Source: Gemmobacter denitrificans
Lineage (GTDB): Bacteria > Pseudomonadota > Alphaproteobacteria > Rhodobacterales > Rhodobacteraceae
DNA length: 64,000 nt
Reading direction: 5' to 3'
Assembly: GCF_036964905.1 (NCBI RefSeq)
Contig: NZ_JBALHR010000013.1
Span: 1-64,000 of the forward strand
Shown here piece after piece: positions 35,513 through 44,515 of this stretch (position 1 is the first letter of the stretch; each line of letters starts with the position of its first letter). The notes under the pieces are model-generated. The model did no database searches. It saw only the letters and a program-made list of their open reading frames with translations, and was not told the origin of the DNA. The translations under genes were made by a program, and so were the position numbers.

Positions 35513-38500
35513 TCAGCCGTCTCCCAATTCCGTCAGTGCGCAGAGCGTATTCACAAGCCGCATCTGCTCGACCGTCTCGCATTTCGCCTCGCGCAGACGC
35601 GGCGCGCCAAAGACCAGTGCCAGCCCCTTGGCGCGCGATACCGCCACATTGATCCGGTTGAGCGAGAACAGGAACTCCATCCCGCGCGAGGTTTCCTCGG
35701 CCGACGAGGCGGTCATCGAGACAAGGCAAACCGGGGCTTCTTGTCCCTGGAACTTGTCCACCGTGCCGACGCGGATGGCACCGGGCAGCGCATCGCGCAG
35801 GGCGTTCACTTGTGCGTTGTAGGGGGCGACGACGATGATGTCGCTGGCCCGCATCGGGCGAGTGGTGCCGTCCTTGTCGGTCCATGTGCCCCGCAGCAGA
35901 TCGGCCACTGCCGCGCGGATCGCTTCGACCTCCTCGGCCGCAATCTGCGCGTTGCCCTCGTGCGGCACCGGCACCCAGAAGGCCCCCGCCTCGGGGAAGC
36001 GCGTCCCGCTTACCGCCTGACGCGCGGTGTCGGGGTGGCCGTTCAGCCGCCCCTCATAGACCTGATCCGAGATGAACCGGCAGACTTCGGGGTGCATCCG
36101 GCGCGAGACGGGCAGGAAGATGCCGCGGTCCGGCGGCACGGTCGCATGTTCGCCTAGCATCCAGTCGAGGCAGGAGAGGTTCGCAGGTTCCGGATGCGCG
36201 CCCTGGATCACCTGGGGCAACTGGCGCGGATCACCCACCAGCACGATGTTGCGTGCGGCCCGGCCCATGGCAACCATGTTGGCCAGTCCGACTTGCCCTG
36301 CCTCATCGACGAAGAGCCAGTCGAAGGCCTGCACATTCTCGTCGCGAGAGAAAAACCACGCCGTCGCGCCGACAACATGCTGGCCTCCCGCTGCATCGTC
36401 ATTGCTGGTGGTGCGCCGCACCGGGCAATCATCGGGGTAGCCGTCATCGTCGCCGCCGGTCTTGTGGACCAGATCCAGCGTAATTGGCAGATCCTCATCC
36501 TCAAGCGCACTGAGGCAACCCATCAGGACGTTGCGGATCGCTTCGTGGCTGTTTGAGGTTACGCCGACCCTTGCGCCTTTCCGCACCAGCGACAGGATCG
36601 CCCGGGCAGTGACATAGGTCTTGCCAGTGCCGGGCGGCCCCTGGATCGGCAGCACGGTTTCGTCCATCGCACCCACAGCCGTGATCGTGCCGGAAACGGG
36701 GTCGGCAACAGGCGTCAGGGGGCCGGTTTTCAGACGGGGCGCTGCGCGCGACAGCAGATCATCGACCGCCCGCCAGGAGCGCAGCCCGCATTGGTCGGCG
36801 ATGACGTCACGCAAGGCGCCAGGGATGGGTTTGGGATCAAGCGGCCAGTCGGGGTGCAAGTTCACCCGGTCTCCCAAAAGATGATCCTTCCCCGGCCCGG
36901 CCTTAACCGTGACCTGCCGCGCCTTGCGATCCATGTCGGTGATGCTGACCGAGATCGGCGGGCCATCGAACACCGGCACCGTCGCGCCCTTGCCGGCGCG
37001 AAGCTTCGTTTCTTGCAAGGGGAAGCGATAGCTGCGGGCAAAGGACCGCTTGACCGGCTCGATCGGACCAATCGCTTCCAGCCCCGCCAACGCATCAAGA
37101 TCATCCAGCAGGTCGTCCTCGTCCTTGGACGCGGAGTCGAACACTGCCCATTGCGCGGGCTTGGCCTCGCGCTTGTGAAAGAGGCCAAGGTTGAAAAGGA
37201 GCGCCTGCCGGTCATCGGGGAGACCCGATGCGGCAAGTGCCGCGCGCAAGGCCTGCGCATCGGCATCTTCCTCAGTCTCTTTCGGCCCGGCATCTGGGGC
37301 CAGGGTAGGCCACGTCCCCGCAGGCCGGATACCCACAAGCCAGTCGCGCAGTTCCTCGGTCGAAATGCAGTCGACGCGATTGTAATCCTCAATCTCATCG
37401 AGGATCTGCTGGTCCTGCGTTTCGCGCCAGCGTTCATAGGCGACAACCGATCCGCCCGCCGTTTTGACCTCGCCCTCGCGCACCCGACCGTAAAACGCCT
37501 CCATCGACTTGATGGAATAGTTGCGTTCCGATCCGATCAACCCGCCGCGCACGACCGCGAACAGATCGACAAAGCGCCGTTCGCGCAGCAATCGGTCAAG
37601 GAACGCCTCGCCGATCCCATATTTCGTGGTCAGGCGGCGCAGCGCGGTGATCTCGTAGGCCGCATAATGATAGATGCGGGCGTTCGGGAACGCCTCCAGC
37701 CGCGCGCGGAAGAAGGCCAGTAGCTCCTCGAGCGCCTTGGCCTCGGCCGCGTGGTCGTGCGCCCAGAAGGCGCGGAACTGCCCGTCGCACCAGACGCCGT
37801 GCAGATATTCGAGGCCGCCCTCATAGTGCGGATCGCCTTCGATGTCGTAGAACAGATCGCCCGGCTGCGGCGCGGGCAGCAAGTCAAATCCCTTGCCTGG
37901 CTCTGGCGCGCGCAACTCGAAGGACGGGGCGCCGGTCTTGCGGGCGTGCTGCAACCGGGCCTGCGTTACCAGTCGCGCGCGGGTGCCCTCGGCCATGCCC
38001 CGCACCGGGCGATCCCGTTCCGCAAGGGCCGCCATCGTGGTGATCCCCGCGGCCTCCAGCTTCTTGACCTGTCCCCGGCTGATGTTCGCCACGTTGAACA
38101 GGCTGTCCTCGGCATGCCAGACACTCTCACAGTGATCTGCCCAACGACAGAGGCCGCAATCGGCGCAAGGAATGGGGCGCGTGGGCGGCGGATCAGCCAC
38201 GAAGGCCTCCAGCCGCGCCCGGGCCGCCCGGGCGTAGTGGGCATAGTCCGCTAGCCGCAGGGTAGCGCGCTCGCCAGTGCCCAGTTCGACATGGGCAAAC
38301 TCCGGCGCGACACCCTGCACTTCCGTCAGCAAGTCGGAATAGAGAACAAGCTGCAGCACATGCTTGGGATGCGGCCTGCGTTTCAGCTTGGTGTCGGCCA
38401 CTTCATAGCTGAACGGGCCAAGTGCCGAGGGCTTATCGACCCGCAGCAGGAAATCCGACCAGCCGCCCCAGGTGCCGGACAGGAACGCCCCCTGAAAGAC

Positions 38501-38788
38501 CACCTCGGCACCCTGCGCAAGCGCCTCTCGGGTCGATTGCGCGTCGGCGACCAGATCGCCACGGTGTATCTCCAGCACGGTTTTCCCGGCTAACTTCAGC
38601 TTTTCCAGATGCGCCGCTTCATGCGCATCGCCCTGTTTCTGCAACAGGGCGGCGTCCTCGGTATCCTCGCCCGGTTCCGGCGCCTCGCCGCGCAAGCGCA
38701 TCAGGTCGAGCGTCGTTGCATGGGCACAACCCATGAACCGCATCAAGTCGGTTGCCGAGAAAAGGATGTTGCCGCCGAGGTTCCTCAT
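35513..38788 (-). CDS. TM0106-type RecB-like nuclease / SF1 helicase fusion
   Basis: A 1091-aa multidomain enzyme. Residues about 1-230 are a Cas4/RecB-like nuclease (SDFLLRVDKP, then YEVADTKLKRR) with a cysteine cluster C208, C211, C214, C220 and C21 that could hold an iron-sulfur centre. Residues about 310-470 look like a DnaQ/RNase H-type exonuclease (DLFYDIEGD, ILDEIEDYNRVDC). A superfamily 1 helicase follows (QGPPGTGKTYVTA near 715, WLFVDEAGQVGLANMVA, GDPRQLPQV, and a C-terminal GTVDKFQGQEAPVCLVSMT). It precedes mcrB with no gap, suggesting it is an added module of the McrBC system. Confidence 0.88.
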   Translation of the reverse strand: MRNLGGNILFSATDLMRFMGCAHATTLDLMRLRGEAPEPGEDTEDAALLQKQGDAHEAAHLEKLKLAGKTVLEIHRGDLVADAQSTREALAQGAEVVFQGAFLSGTWGGWSDFLLRVDKPSALGPFSYEVADTKLKRRPHPKHVLQLVLYSDLLTEVQGVAPEFAHVELGTGERATLRLADYAHYARAARARLEAFVADPPPTRPIPCADCGLCRWADHCESVWHAEDSLFNVANISRGQVKKLEAAGITTMAALAERDRPVRGMAEGTRARLVTQARLQHARKTGAPSFELRAPEPGKGFDLLPAPQPGDLFYDIEGDPHYEGGLEYLHGVWCDGQFRAFWAHDHAAEAKALEELLAFFRARLEAFPNARIYHYAAYEITALRRLTTKYGIGEAFLDRLLRERRFVDLFAVVRGGLIGSERNYSIKSMEAFYGRVREGEVKTAGGSVVAYERWRETQDQQILDEIEDYNRVDCISTEELRDWLVGIRPAGTWPTLAPDAGPKETEEDADAQALRAALAASGLPDDRQALLFNLGLFHKREAKPAQWAVFDSASKDEDDLLDDLDALAGLEAIGPIEPVKRSFARSYRFPLQETKLRAGKGATVPVFDGPPISVSITDMDRKARQVTVKAGPGKDHLLGDRVNLHPDWPLDPKPIPGALRDVIADQCGLRSWRAVDDLLSRAAPRLKTGPLTPVADPVSGTITAVGAMDETVLPIQGPPGTGKTYVTARAILSLVRKGARVGVTSNSHEAIRNVLMGCLSALEDEDLPITLDLVHKTGGDDDGYPDDCPVRRTTSNDDAAGGQHVVGATAWFFSRDENVQAFDWLFVDEAGQVGLANMVAMGRAARNIVLVGDPRQLPQVIQGAHPEPANLSCLDWMLGEHATVPPDRGIFLPVSRRMHPEVCRFISDQVYEGRLNGHPDTARQAVSGTRFPEAGAFWVPVPHEGNAQIAAEEVEAIRAAVADLLRGTWTDKDGTTRPMRASDIIVVAPYNAQVNALRDALPGAIRVGTVDKFQGQEAPVCLVSMTASSAEETSRGMEFLFSLNRINVAVSRAKGLALVFGAPRLREAKCETVEQMRLVNTLCALTELGDG

Positions 38789-38935
38789 GGTCGCCCTGAA
38801 ATCGTAAATGAGCGCAACCCGAAGCGGAATCGTCTCGTCAGGTCACAGGTTCCTCAATAAGCGCCCTGGGTGTCAATTCCTGTCGGGCTCTGCGCGCCGA
38901 TAAATCGGCGCGCGCCCACTGAACCATGCGCAGGT

Positions 38936-39214
38936 TTAGGCGAACGACAAATCACTATCGCGCACGATCCTGAGGCTCTTCGGCGCGATCAAGGATGGCG
39001 ATTTGCCTTTTGCGCCCATGCGCAGCGAAAAGCCGCGACTGACAAGCGAGGCCGCCTCGTCCAGCGTCCGGACATAGGTCGCGTGTTCGGCGTGGTGCTT
39101 GTGTTTGCCATGCGCCGGATCGGCAAGCTGATAGCCCTTAGACGTGAAGACAGGCTCCTCGACGATGCCGCCTCGTGATGAAACCCTTTCGATCCTGATG
39201 ACACGACCAGCCAT
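38936..39214 (-). CDS. Small conserved-looking protein upstream of the nuclease-helicase
   Basis: A 92-aa basic, histidine-containing protein (MAGRVIRIERVSSRGG, then HGKHKHHAEHATYVRTLDEA and LVSRGFSLRMG). No known domain is recognised. It is transcribed in the same direction as the nuclease-helicase-mcrBC set, 147 bp upstream, and is divergent from the WYL regulator at 39354. Such small genes at the head of WYL-controlled defence operons may be regulatory or accessory; I cannot assign a function. Confidence 0.55.
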   Translation of the reverse strand: MAGRVIRIERVSSRGGIVEEPVFTSKGYQLADPAHGKHKHHAEHATYVRTLDEAASLVSRGFSLRMGAKGKSPSLIAPKSLRIVRDSDLSFA

Positions 39215-39353
39215 TGTTCTTCCTCTCGATGCTTTGGTGCGCCCGCCGGGCCAAGGAACTGGTGATGGAAATCACTCGGGAATCGGCTCGACAGGTCGCA
39301 CCAACCTTCCTAGCCTGCCGGGGTGACAATCTCTGACACGCTTGCGAGGCAGC

Positions 39354-40328
39354 ATGTCGTTTTCGAAGGCCCAAGATCTGATCCGACTTGCCCAGATTGC
39401 CGCTGCACGGCGCGGCGGCGTCAGTCTGGAGGATATCTGCGAGGAATTCGGCGTCTCGCACCGCACCGCGCAGCGAATGACCGATGCGCTTGAGGAGACC
39501 TTCGGCAATGTCGAAGCTGCCGATGGAGAGGACCGCAAAAGACGCTGGCGGCTTATCAATCCCGGCCTGTCGCAGTTGCAGCTGCGGCACGAAACCGGTG
39601 TCGAGGCGCTGGATATCGCGGCCCGGACGGCCGAGACCGAGGGACGGCTGCGCCACGCCAAGGCATTGAACGACCTGCGCGATGGCCTGCTCGCGCGGGT
39701 TCCCGCCCGGGCGCGGGTCGAGGCGGATGCCGAGGCAGTGTTAATGGCGATGGGCCAGGTCACCCGGCCGGGGCCGAAGGTCAGCCTTCAACCCGCAATC
39801 CTCGACGCGATCATCGAAGCCCTGCGTGGTCCCTTCCGCCTGCGCGTGCGCTACAATCAGGACGCTGCTTCCCGCATCCTCGAACCGCACGGGGTCCTTT
39901 TGGGCCATCGGACCTATCTTGCCGCCCGCGATCCGGCCAAGGCGGACGAGGTGCGCAACTTCCGCATCGACCTCATCCACGAGGCCGAGACGCTGAATGA
40001 AAGCTTCGCATTTCAGGACGGGTTCACCATCGCCGAATACGCCGCGCTGGCCTTCGGCGTCTGGCAGGATCCGGCGCAATACGGCGAGGTGGTCTGGCGC
40101 TTTGCTCCGGAGGCCGCCGACCGCGCCGCAGGCTTCCGCTTCCATCCGCAGCAGGTCCTGGAACCACAGGACGATGGCAGTCTGATCGTGCGCTTTCACG
40201 CGGCGGGCTGGCTGGAGATGACCTGGCACCTCTACCAATGGGGCGACAAGGTCGAGGTGATTGCCCCGCAGGCACTGCGCGACATGGTCGAAGGGCATCG
40301 CCGCTCAGACTTTGCCGCCATGCCGTGA
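39354..40328 (+). CDS. WYL-domain transcriptional regulator 1
   Basis: 324 aa from ATG 39354; the TTG at 39342 is unlikely. The N-terminal winged HTH has MSFSKAQDLIRLAQIAAARRGG and FGVSHRTAQRMTDALE. The C-terminal half is the WYL ligand-binding region (LRVRYNQ, EPHGVLLGHRTYLAARDP). WYL regulators commonly control defence operons and sense nucleic acid or nucleotide signals. It is divergent from the small protein and the nuclease-helicase/mcrBC set with a 139-bp gap, so it probably represses them. It is a close paralogue of the truncated regulator at 52965. Confidence 0.85.
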   Translation: MSFSKAQDLIRLAQIAAARRGGVSLEDICEEFGVSHRTAQRMTDALEETFGNVEAADGEDRKRRWRLINPGLSQLQLRHETGVEALDIAARTAETEGRLRHAKALNDLRDGLLARVPARARVEADAEAVLMAMGQVTRPGPKVSLQPAILDAIIEALRGPFRLRVRYNQDAASRILEPHGVLLGHRTYLAARDPAKADEVRNFRIDLIHEAETLNESFAFQDGFTIAEYAALAFGVWQDPAQYGEVVWRFAPEAADRAAGFRFHPQQVLEPQDDGSLIVRFHAAGWLEMTWHLYQWGDKVEVIAPQALRDMVEGHRRSDFAAMP

Positions 40329-40481
40329 CCCAATTTCGAGAGGATGAGTTTGGTGCCTGACACCCTGACCTTCGCCACCGTCAATGAAAAACAGGAGGCC
40401 ATTCGGGCGGGTCTCAGATCACCCTTCGGTTAAGTATAGTGCTTCTATTTCGTTTCTGCCGCATGCGTTCCAAGCATCAGG

Positions 40482-41234
40482 TCAGATTCCTTCAACTTGG
40501 ATCCCATTCTCGGCTAGCCACGACTTCCGGCCGCGCCAGTCGGGGAGATGCTGCTCGACCTTGATCCAGAAGGCGGATGAATGGTCTGGATGCAGGCCGT
40601 GGGCGAGTTCATGAATGACCACGTATTGAGCGATCCGAGGCGGTAGCAGAATAGCCTTCCAGTGAAAAGACACCCGACCACCACTACCGAATGATCCCCA
40701 GCGATAGCCAAGATCCTGAACTTTGACTTCCCTGACGGTCACGCCCATCCGGTTCGCCTGCTCAGTTACTTGTCGTTCGAACCAATCCTGCGCGCGGCGG
40801 GTATACCAGCTTACCAAGATTTCCCGGCCCCGATGCGCAGACGCCTTGCGAAGGCAGAAACGTCCGTTGCGAAGCGACAGATCCACGAGTTGGTTTTCCA
40901 TAAGCCTGAGCCGGTAGCTCTTGCCCAGATACAGGAAACCCTCGCCATCAACGAATTCCTTGATCGGCGCCCTCTGTTGGAGCCTTGCCTTCTCTTCGAT
41001 CTTGGTGTGGATCCAGAGCAGCTTTTCCTCAACGAACTCCACCAGCTGCTGGTCTGCGGCCTGAGATGGCGCAACGATAGAAAGCGCTCCCGTCCGTTCG
41101 ACCGTGATCTGCAAGGTCTTGCGCCGATTACTCCTGTGAACCTCGAAAGACAGGCCATCAACCTCCAGCCTGTGATCACTGGTTCGGGTTGGCTTGCCAC
41201 CAGTTCTGATCGGTGAAAGCGGAAGGCGACGCAT
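40482..41234 (-). CDS. YgjP-like M48-type metallopeptidase
   Basis: A 250-aa protein from the ATG at 41234, which shares a base with the hsdR stop (TGATG). The zinc site is VVIHELAHGLHPDHS (HELAH plus third ligand). The YLGKSYRLRL start region and RWGSFGSGGRVSFHW are typical of the YgjP/DUF45 family. Such genes often close type I restriction operons, where their role is unclear; a part in turnover of the restriction subunit is one idea. It is the last gene of the leftward hsd unit. Confidence 0.85.
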   Translation of the reverse strand: MRRLPLSPIRTGGKPTRTSDHRLEVDGLSFEVHRSNRRKTLQITVERTGALSIVAPSQAADQQLVEFVEEKLLWIHTKIEEKARLQQRAPIKEFVDGEGFLYLGKSYRLRLMENQLVDLSLRNGRFCLRKASAHRGREILVSWYTRRAQDWFERQVTEQANRMGVTVREVKVQDLGYRWGSFGSGGRVSFHWKAILLPPRIAQYVVIHELAHGLHPDHSSAFWIKVEQHLPDWRGRKSWLAENGIQVEGI

Positions 41235-44200
41235 CACGCTGTCCTGAGCCTTTCATCGTTTGCCTTGGCTTGCTGGATCAACTCATCAGCTAGGCTTTCA
41301 GCATCGGCCACCGTGAACCCGCTCAGCCGCCGGTCAAAAATGATCTCGAATACCTCCGAACGCAGGTTTTCTTGGTCCGCAAGCTTGAAGCTGCTCCAGA
41401 TCGAACGGTTGGAGCCCACCTCCTCAATGATCCGGTCAACAATCTCGACGGTCATTTGGTGGATGGCCTGCAACTGGGCTGGGTCCGTTTGCGGCCCCGC
41501 GGCGCAAGCCTCCAGCACGGTCCGCAAGAAGGGTAGATAAACCTCGGGGATGTCAGGCGCCGTCCCGTCAGCGGGTGCGCCTTCTGAGCGAAGCTCATCG
41601 ATAAGCGCCCGGAGCTGTTCGATGATCTGATCCCACTGCTGGCCAAGACCATCTAGGATCTGCTTCAGGCGCTCCGACATCTTCTTGAAACGAACAGGGT
41701 CCGCCTCAAGGTTCTTGCGGATGTGCGACCGGATCGCATGTTCCATCTCCGACGCTTTGGCACGGCTGCCCGTCGTCTGCCCGACATGGTTGTCAAAGTT
41801 CGCATCGGTCAGCTGAACGGGCGGGATCTTCGGGTCGATCCCCAAGGAAATCACATGGTCATCGATCAGCTTGCGGACCTTTGCCCCGACATCGGACCCA
41901 AGCGACATGACATCGCGGTATCGATTCCGCGCACGGGCATGGATATAGGCCAACCGCTTCGCATCCTTGACGAAAGGAAGCCCTTCAGGACGCGGCAGGA
42001 TGATTTCAAGCGAGGTTAGGAAGTCCTTGAGCTTGACTGTGAACTCGGCCCGGGCCTTCTCGGTGGCAAGGACATTCAGGCAGCCCTCATCATCAGAAAG
42101 GTCCTCAAGGCCGGCCCTGCGGAAAATGTCGATGACCCGGATGTGGCGATCTCGCAGCACCGGGATCTGGTCATTGAGCCCGACCAGAGCGCCCTCGATA
42201 TCCTCGTCCGCATATGCGGCCAAGGCGGCCTTCAGGTGATGTGCCACGCCGAAATAGTCCACGACGATCCCGCAGGACTTGCCGAAACCTGTCCGGTTGA
42301 CCCGGGCGATGGCCTGCAAGAGTTCGGCTTCGCGGATCGACCGGTCCAGATACATCACCCCCTCAATGGGGGCGTCGAACCCAGTCAAAAGCATGGATTT
42401 GACGATCAGGAACGCCAGCGGATCGGTCTTGGCCGGGTCCTTGTGGAACAGGGGTTTCTTGAACCGCTTGATCCGGGCTTCCTGGGCATGGCCTTCCGTC
42501 CATTGCCGCCAGGTCGGGTCATCGTTGTTGCCGCCCGACATCACGGGCGCAAACTCGATCCGCGCCAGCGTGTCGCGATACCGCCAAGCCTGGACGAGGG
42601 CCTGCGTCACAGGCGGCTTGCTGCACAGGAACTCGTCGTCCATTGCCTTGTCGTGATCCGACAGCGCGGCCGCCTGCGCCAACAACTCATCCCGCGCCTC
42701 AAGAAACGCAGCATGATACCGGATCACCGCAAGGCGGCTGTAGGCCACGACCTGCGCCTTGTAGCCGTTGGGCAGCAGGTTCGTCACATAGTGCCGCAGC
42801 ATGTCGCGGGCCTTTTCCGCAATCAGCGCCGGGGCCTCGAGGATGTTGCCCTTGGTTGCGTATTTCTTACGGATCGCCTCCAGCTCGTCCTCGGTCCGGT
42901 CGCGAAACATGTCCTCGAACAGCCCGTCCAGCGTGGTCCCGTCCTTCACCGCGCCCTCGGCCGTCCGCCCTTCATACAGGACCGGCACCGTGGCCCCGTC
43001 GGCCTCGGCCTCCTTGATCGTATAGCGGTCGATGAAATCGCCAAAGATCTGCGCCGTGCGTTTCTTTTCGCCCATAATGATCGGCGTGCCGGTGAAGCCG
43101 ATGCGGGCGCAATTTGGCAGGGCCGCCATCAGGTTGGCGTGCAGGTCTCCGGCCTGAGTGCGGTGCGCCTCGTCCACCACGACAAGGATCGTCTCATCCT
43201 CGTTCAGCACCTCGAAGGCCGGGCCCCTGGTCACCTCGGGCATATCCTCTTCGGTGCGGTATTTCTGGATCGTGGCGAAGACCAGCCCCGGCCCCTTGCG
43301 CCGCGCGAGCCGCTTCAGCGCCCCGGCATTCGTCGCCAGTTCGACCACATCGCCCGACAGGGTCGCCGTTTCCGACAGTTGCCTTTGCAGGTCGCGGCGG
43401 TCGGTGACCATGATCACCTTGAACTTCCGCAGCGCCATATCGGTCCGCATCTTGCGGATCATGAACACCATGGTCAGGCTTTTGCCCGACCCTTGCGTGT
43501 GCCAGACGATCCCGCCGCGCCGGTCATATTCGCCGTCCAGCGCGCGGGTCTTGCCGGTGCGCAGCCGTTCCAGCGCGCGGTTCACGGCGCGGTATTGCTG
43601 ATAGCGGCAGACGGTCTTGATGGTCTGGCCGCCCACATTCATGAACAAGAGATAATGCCGCAGGATATCGAGCAGATGCGCGGGCTGCAGCATCCCGGCG
43701 ATCAGGCGTTCCTGTTCCGACAGGCCCTTCTTCCCCAAACCCGCAGCCACCGCATCTTCGGACCCGGTGCCATCCGGGCCGACAACGGTTTTCCAGCTTC
43801 CGTAATGTTCCACGCCTGCGCCGATGCAGCCCACACGGGCCTGATCGAAGCTTGTGGCGATCAGCAACTGGACGCTGGCGAACAGCGCAGGTGCGCCCTC
43901 GTTCTCCTCCACCTCCAACGCGGCCTTGCGGGCGTTGTGGTAGCGGCGGAGTTGTTTGACCGCCTCGGCCAGCGGTTCGGGGATGGCGGGGCTTTTCGCC
44001 TCGACCACCACGACCGGGATGCCGTTCACCAGCAGGACGAGGTCGGGGATGATGAAACCCTTGCCCACATCATGGCCCGGCGGGCAGTCGATGCGGAACT
44101 GGTTGGCGATGGTGAAGGTGTTGGCCCCCACATCGTCCCAGTCGATGTAGCGGATGGTCTGGCCGCGCCCGCCGTCCCAGCCGGGCAGGCCCTCGACCGT

Positions 44201-44500
44201 CAGGCCGCGCAGCAGCAGTTCCGTCACCGCCTGGTTCGCCTCCATCAGCCCGCGCTGACCGTGGCGAGTCAGGGCGCTGACGGCCTCGGACAGGCGGGCA
44301 TCGTCCAGCCAGGGCTGGCCATCGGGGCCGGGGTTGATGGCGCGCAGACGGTCGCGCAGGCAGGCCTCGGCGATGGTGTCGCGGAAGGTGGCGCGCCCGG
44401 TCAGGCTGGGGTCGTCCTTTGCCCCCTCCTGCACCTGCCAGCCCATGGCGCGGCACTGGTTCAGGAAGGGCAGTTCCACATCGTCATACTCGTGACCCAT
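41234..44500 (-). CDS. hsdR: Type I restriction enzyme R subunit
   Basis: A 1088-aa motor and nuclease subunit. The N-terminal PD-(D/E)XK site is IIPDLVLLVNGIPVVVVEAKSP. The helicase has Walker A VWHTQGSGKSLTM, the DEAH box VVVDEAHRTQ, GFTGTPI, and later SMLLTGFDAP and QAIARVNRT. Length and order are normal for HsdR. With HsdM and HsdS just upstream it cuts DNA lacking the host methylation after translocating it. There is a 15-bp gap to hsdS. Confidence 0.95.
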   Translation of the reverse strand: MGHEYDDVELPFLNQCRAMGWQVQEGAKDDPSLTGRATFRDTIAEACLRDRLRAINPGPDGQPWLDDARLSEAVSALTRHGQRGLMEANQAVTELLLRGLTVEGLPGWDGGRGQTIRYIDWDDVGANTFTIANQFRIDCPPGHDVGKGFIIPDLVLLVNGIPVVVVEAKSPAIPEPLAEAVKQLRRYHNARKAALEVEENEGAPALFASVQLLIATSFDQARVGCIGAGVEHYGSWKTVVGPDGTGSEDAVAAGLGKKGLSEQERLIAGMLQPAHLLDILRHYLLFMNVGGQTIKTVCRYQQYRAVNRALERLRTGKTRALDGEYDRRGGIVWHTQGSGKSLTMVFMIRKMRTDMALRKFKVIMVTDRRDLQRQLSETATLSGDVVELATNAGALKRLARRKGPGLVFATIQKYRTEEDMPEVTRGPAFEVLNEDETILVVVDEAHRTQAGDLHANLMAALPNCARIGFTGTPIIMGEKKRTAQIFGDFIDRYTIKEAEADGATVPVLYEGRTAEGAVKDGTTLDGLFEDMFRDRTEDELEAIRKKYATKGNILEAPALIAEKARDMLRHYVTNLLPNGYKAQVVAYSRLAVIRYHAAFLEARDELLAQAAALSDHDKAMDDEFLCSKPPVTQALVQAWRYRDTLARIEFAPVMSGGNNDDPTWRQWTEGHAQEARIKRFKKPLFHKDPAKTDPLAFLIVKSMLLTGFDAPIEGVMYLDRSIREAELLQAIARVNRTGFGKSCGIVVDYFGVAHHLKAALAAYADEDIEGALVGLNDQIPVLRDRHIRVIDIFRRAGLEDLSDDEGCLNVLATEKARAEFTVKLKDFLTSLEIILPRPEGLPFVKDAKRLAYIHARARNRYRDVMSLGSDVGAKVRKLIDDHVISLGIDPKIPPVQLTDANFDNHVGQTTGSRAKASEMEHAIRSHIRKNLEADPVRFKKMSERLKQILDGLGQQWDQIIEQLRALIDELRSEGAPADGTAPDIPEVYLPFLRTVLEACAAGPQTDPAQLQAIHQMTVEIVDRIIEEVGSNRSIWSSFKLADQENLRSEVFEIIFDRRLSGFTVADAESLADELIQQAKANDERLRTA

Positions 44501-44515
44501 GACCGGACCCTTCGG

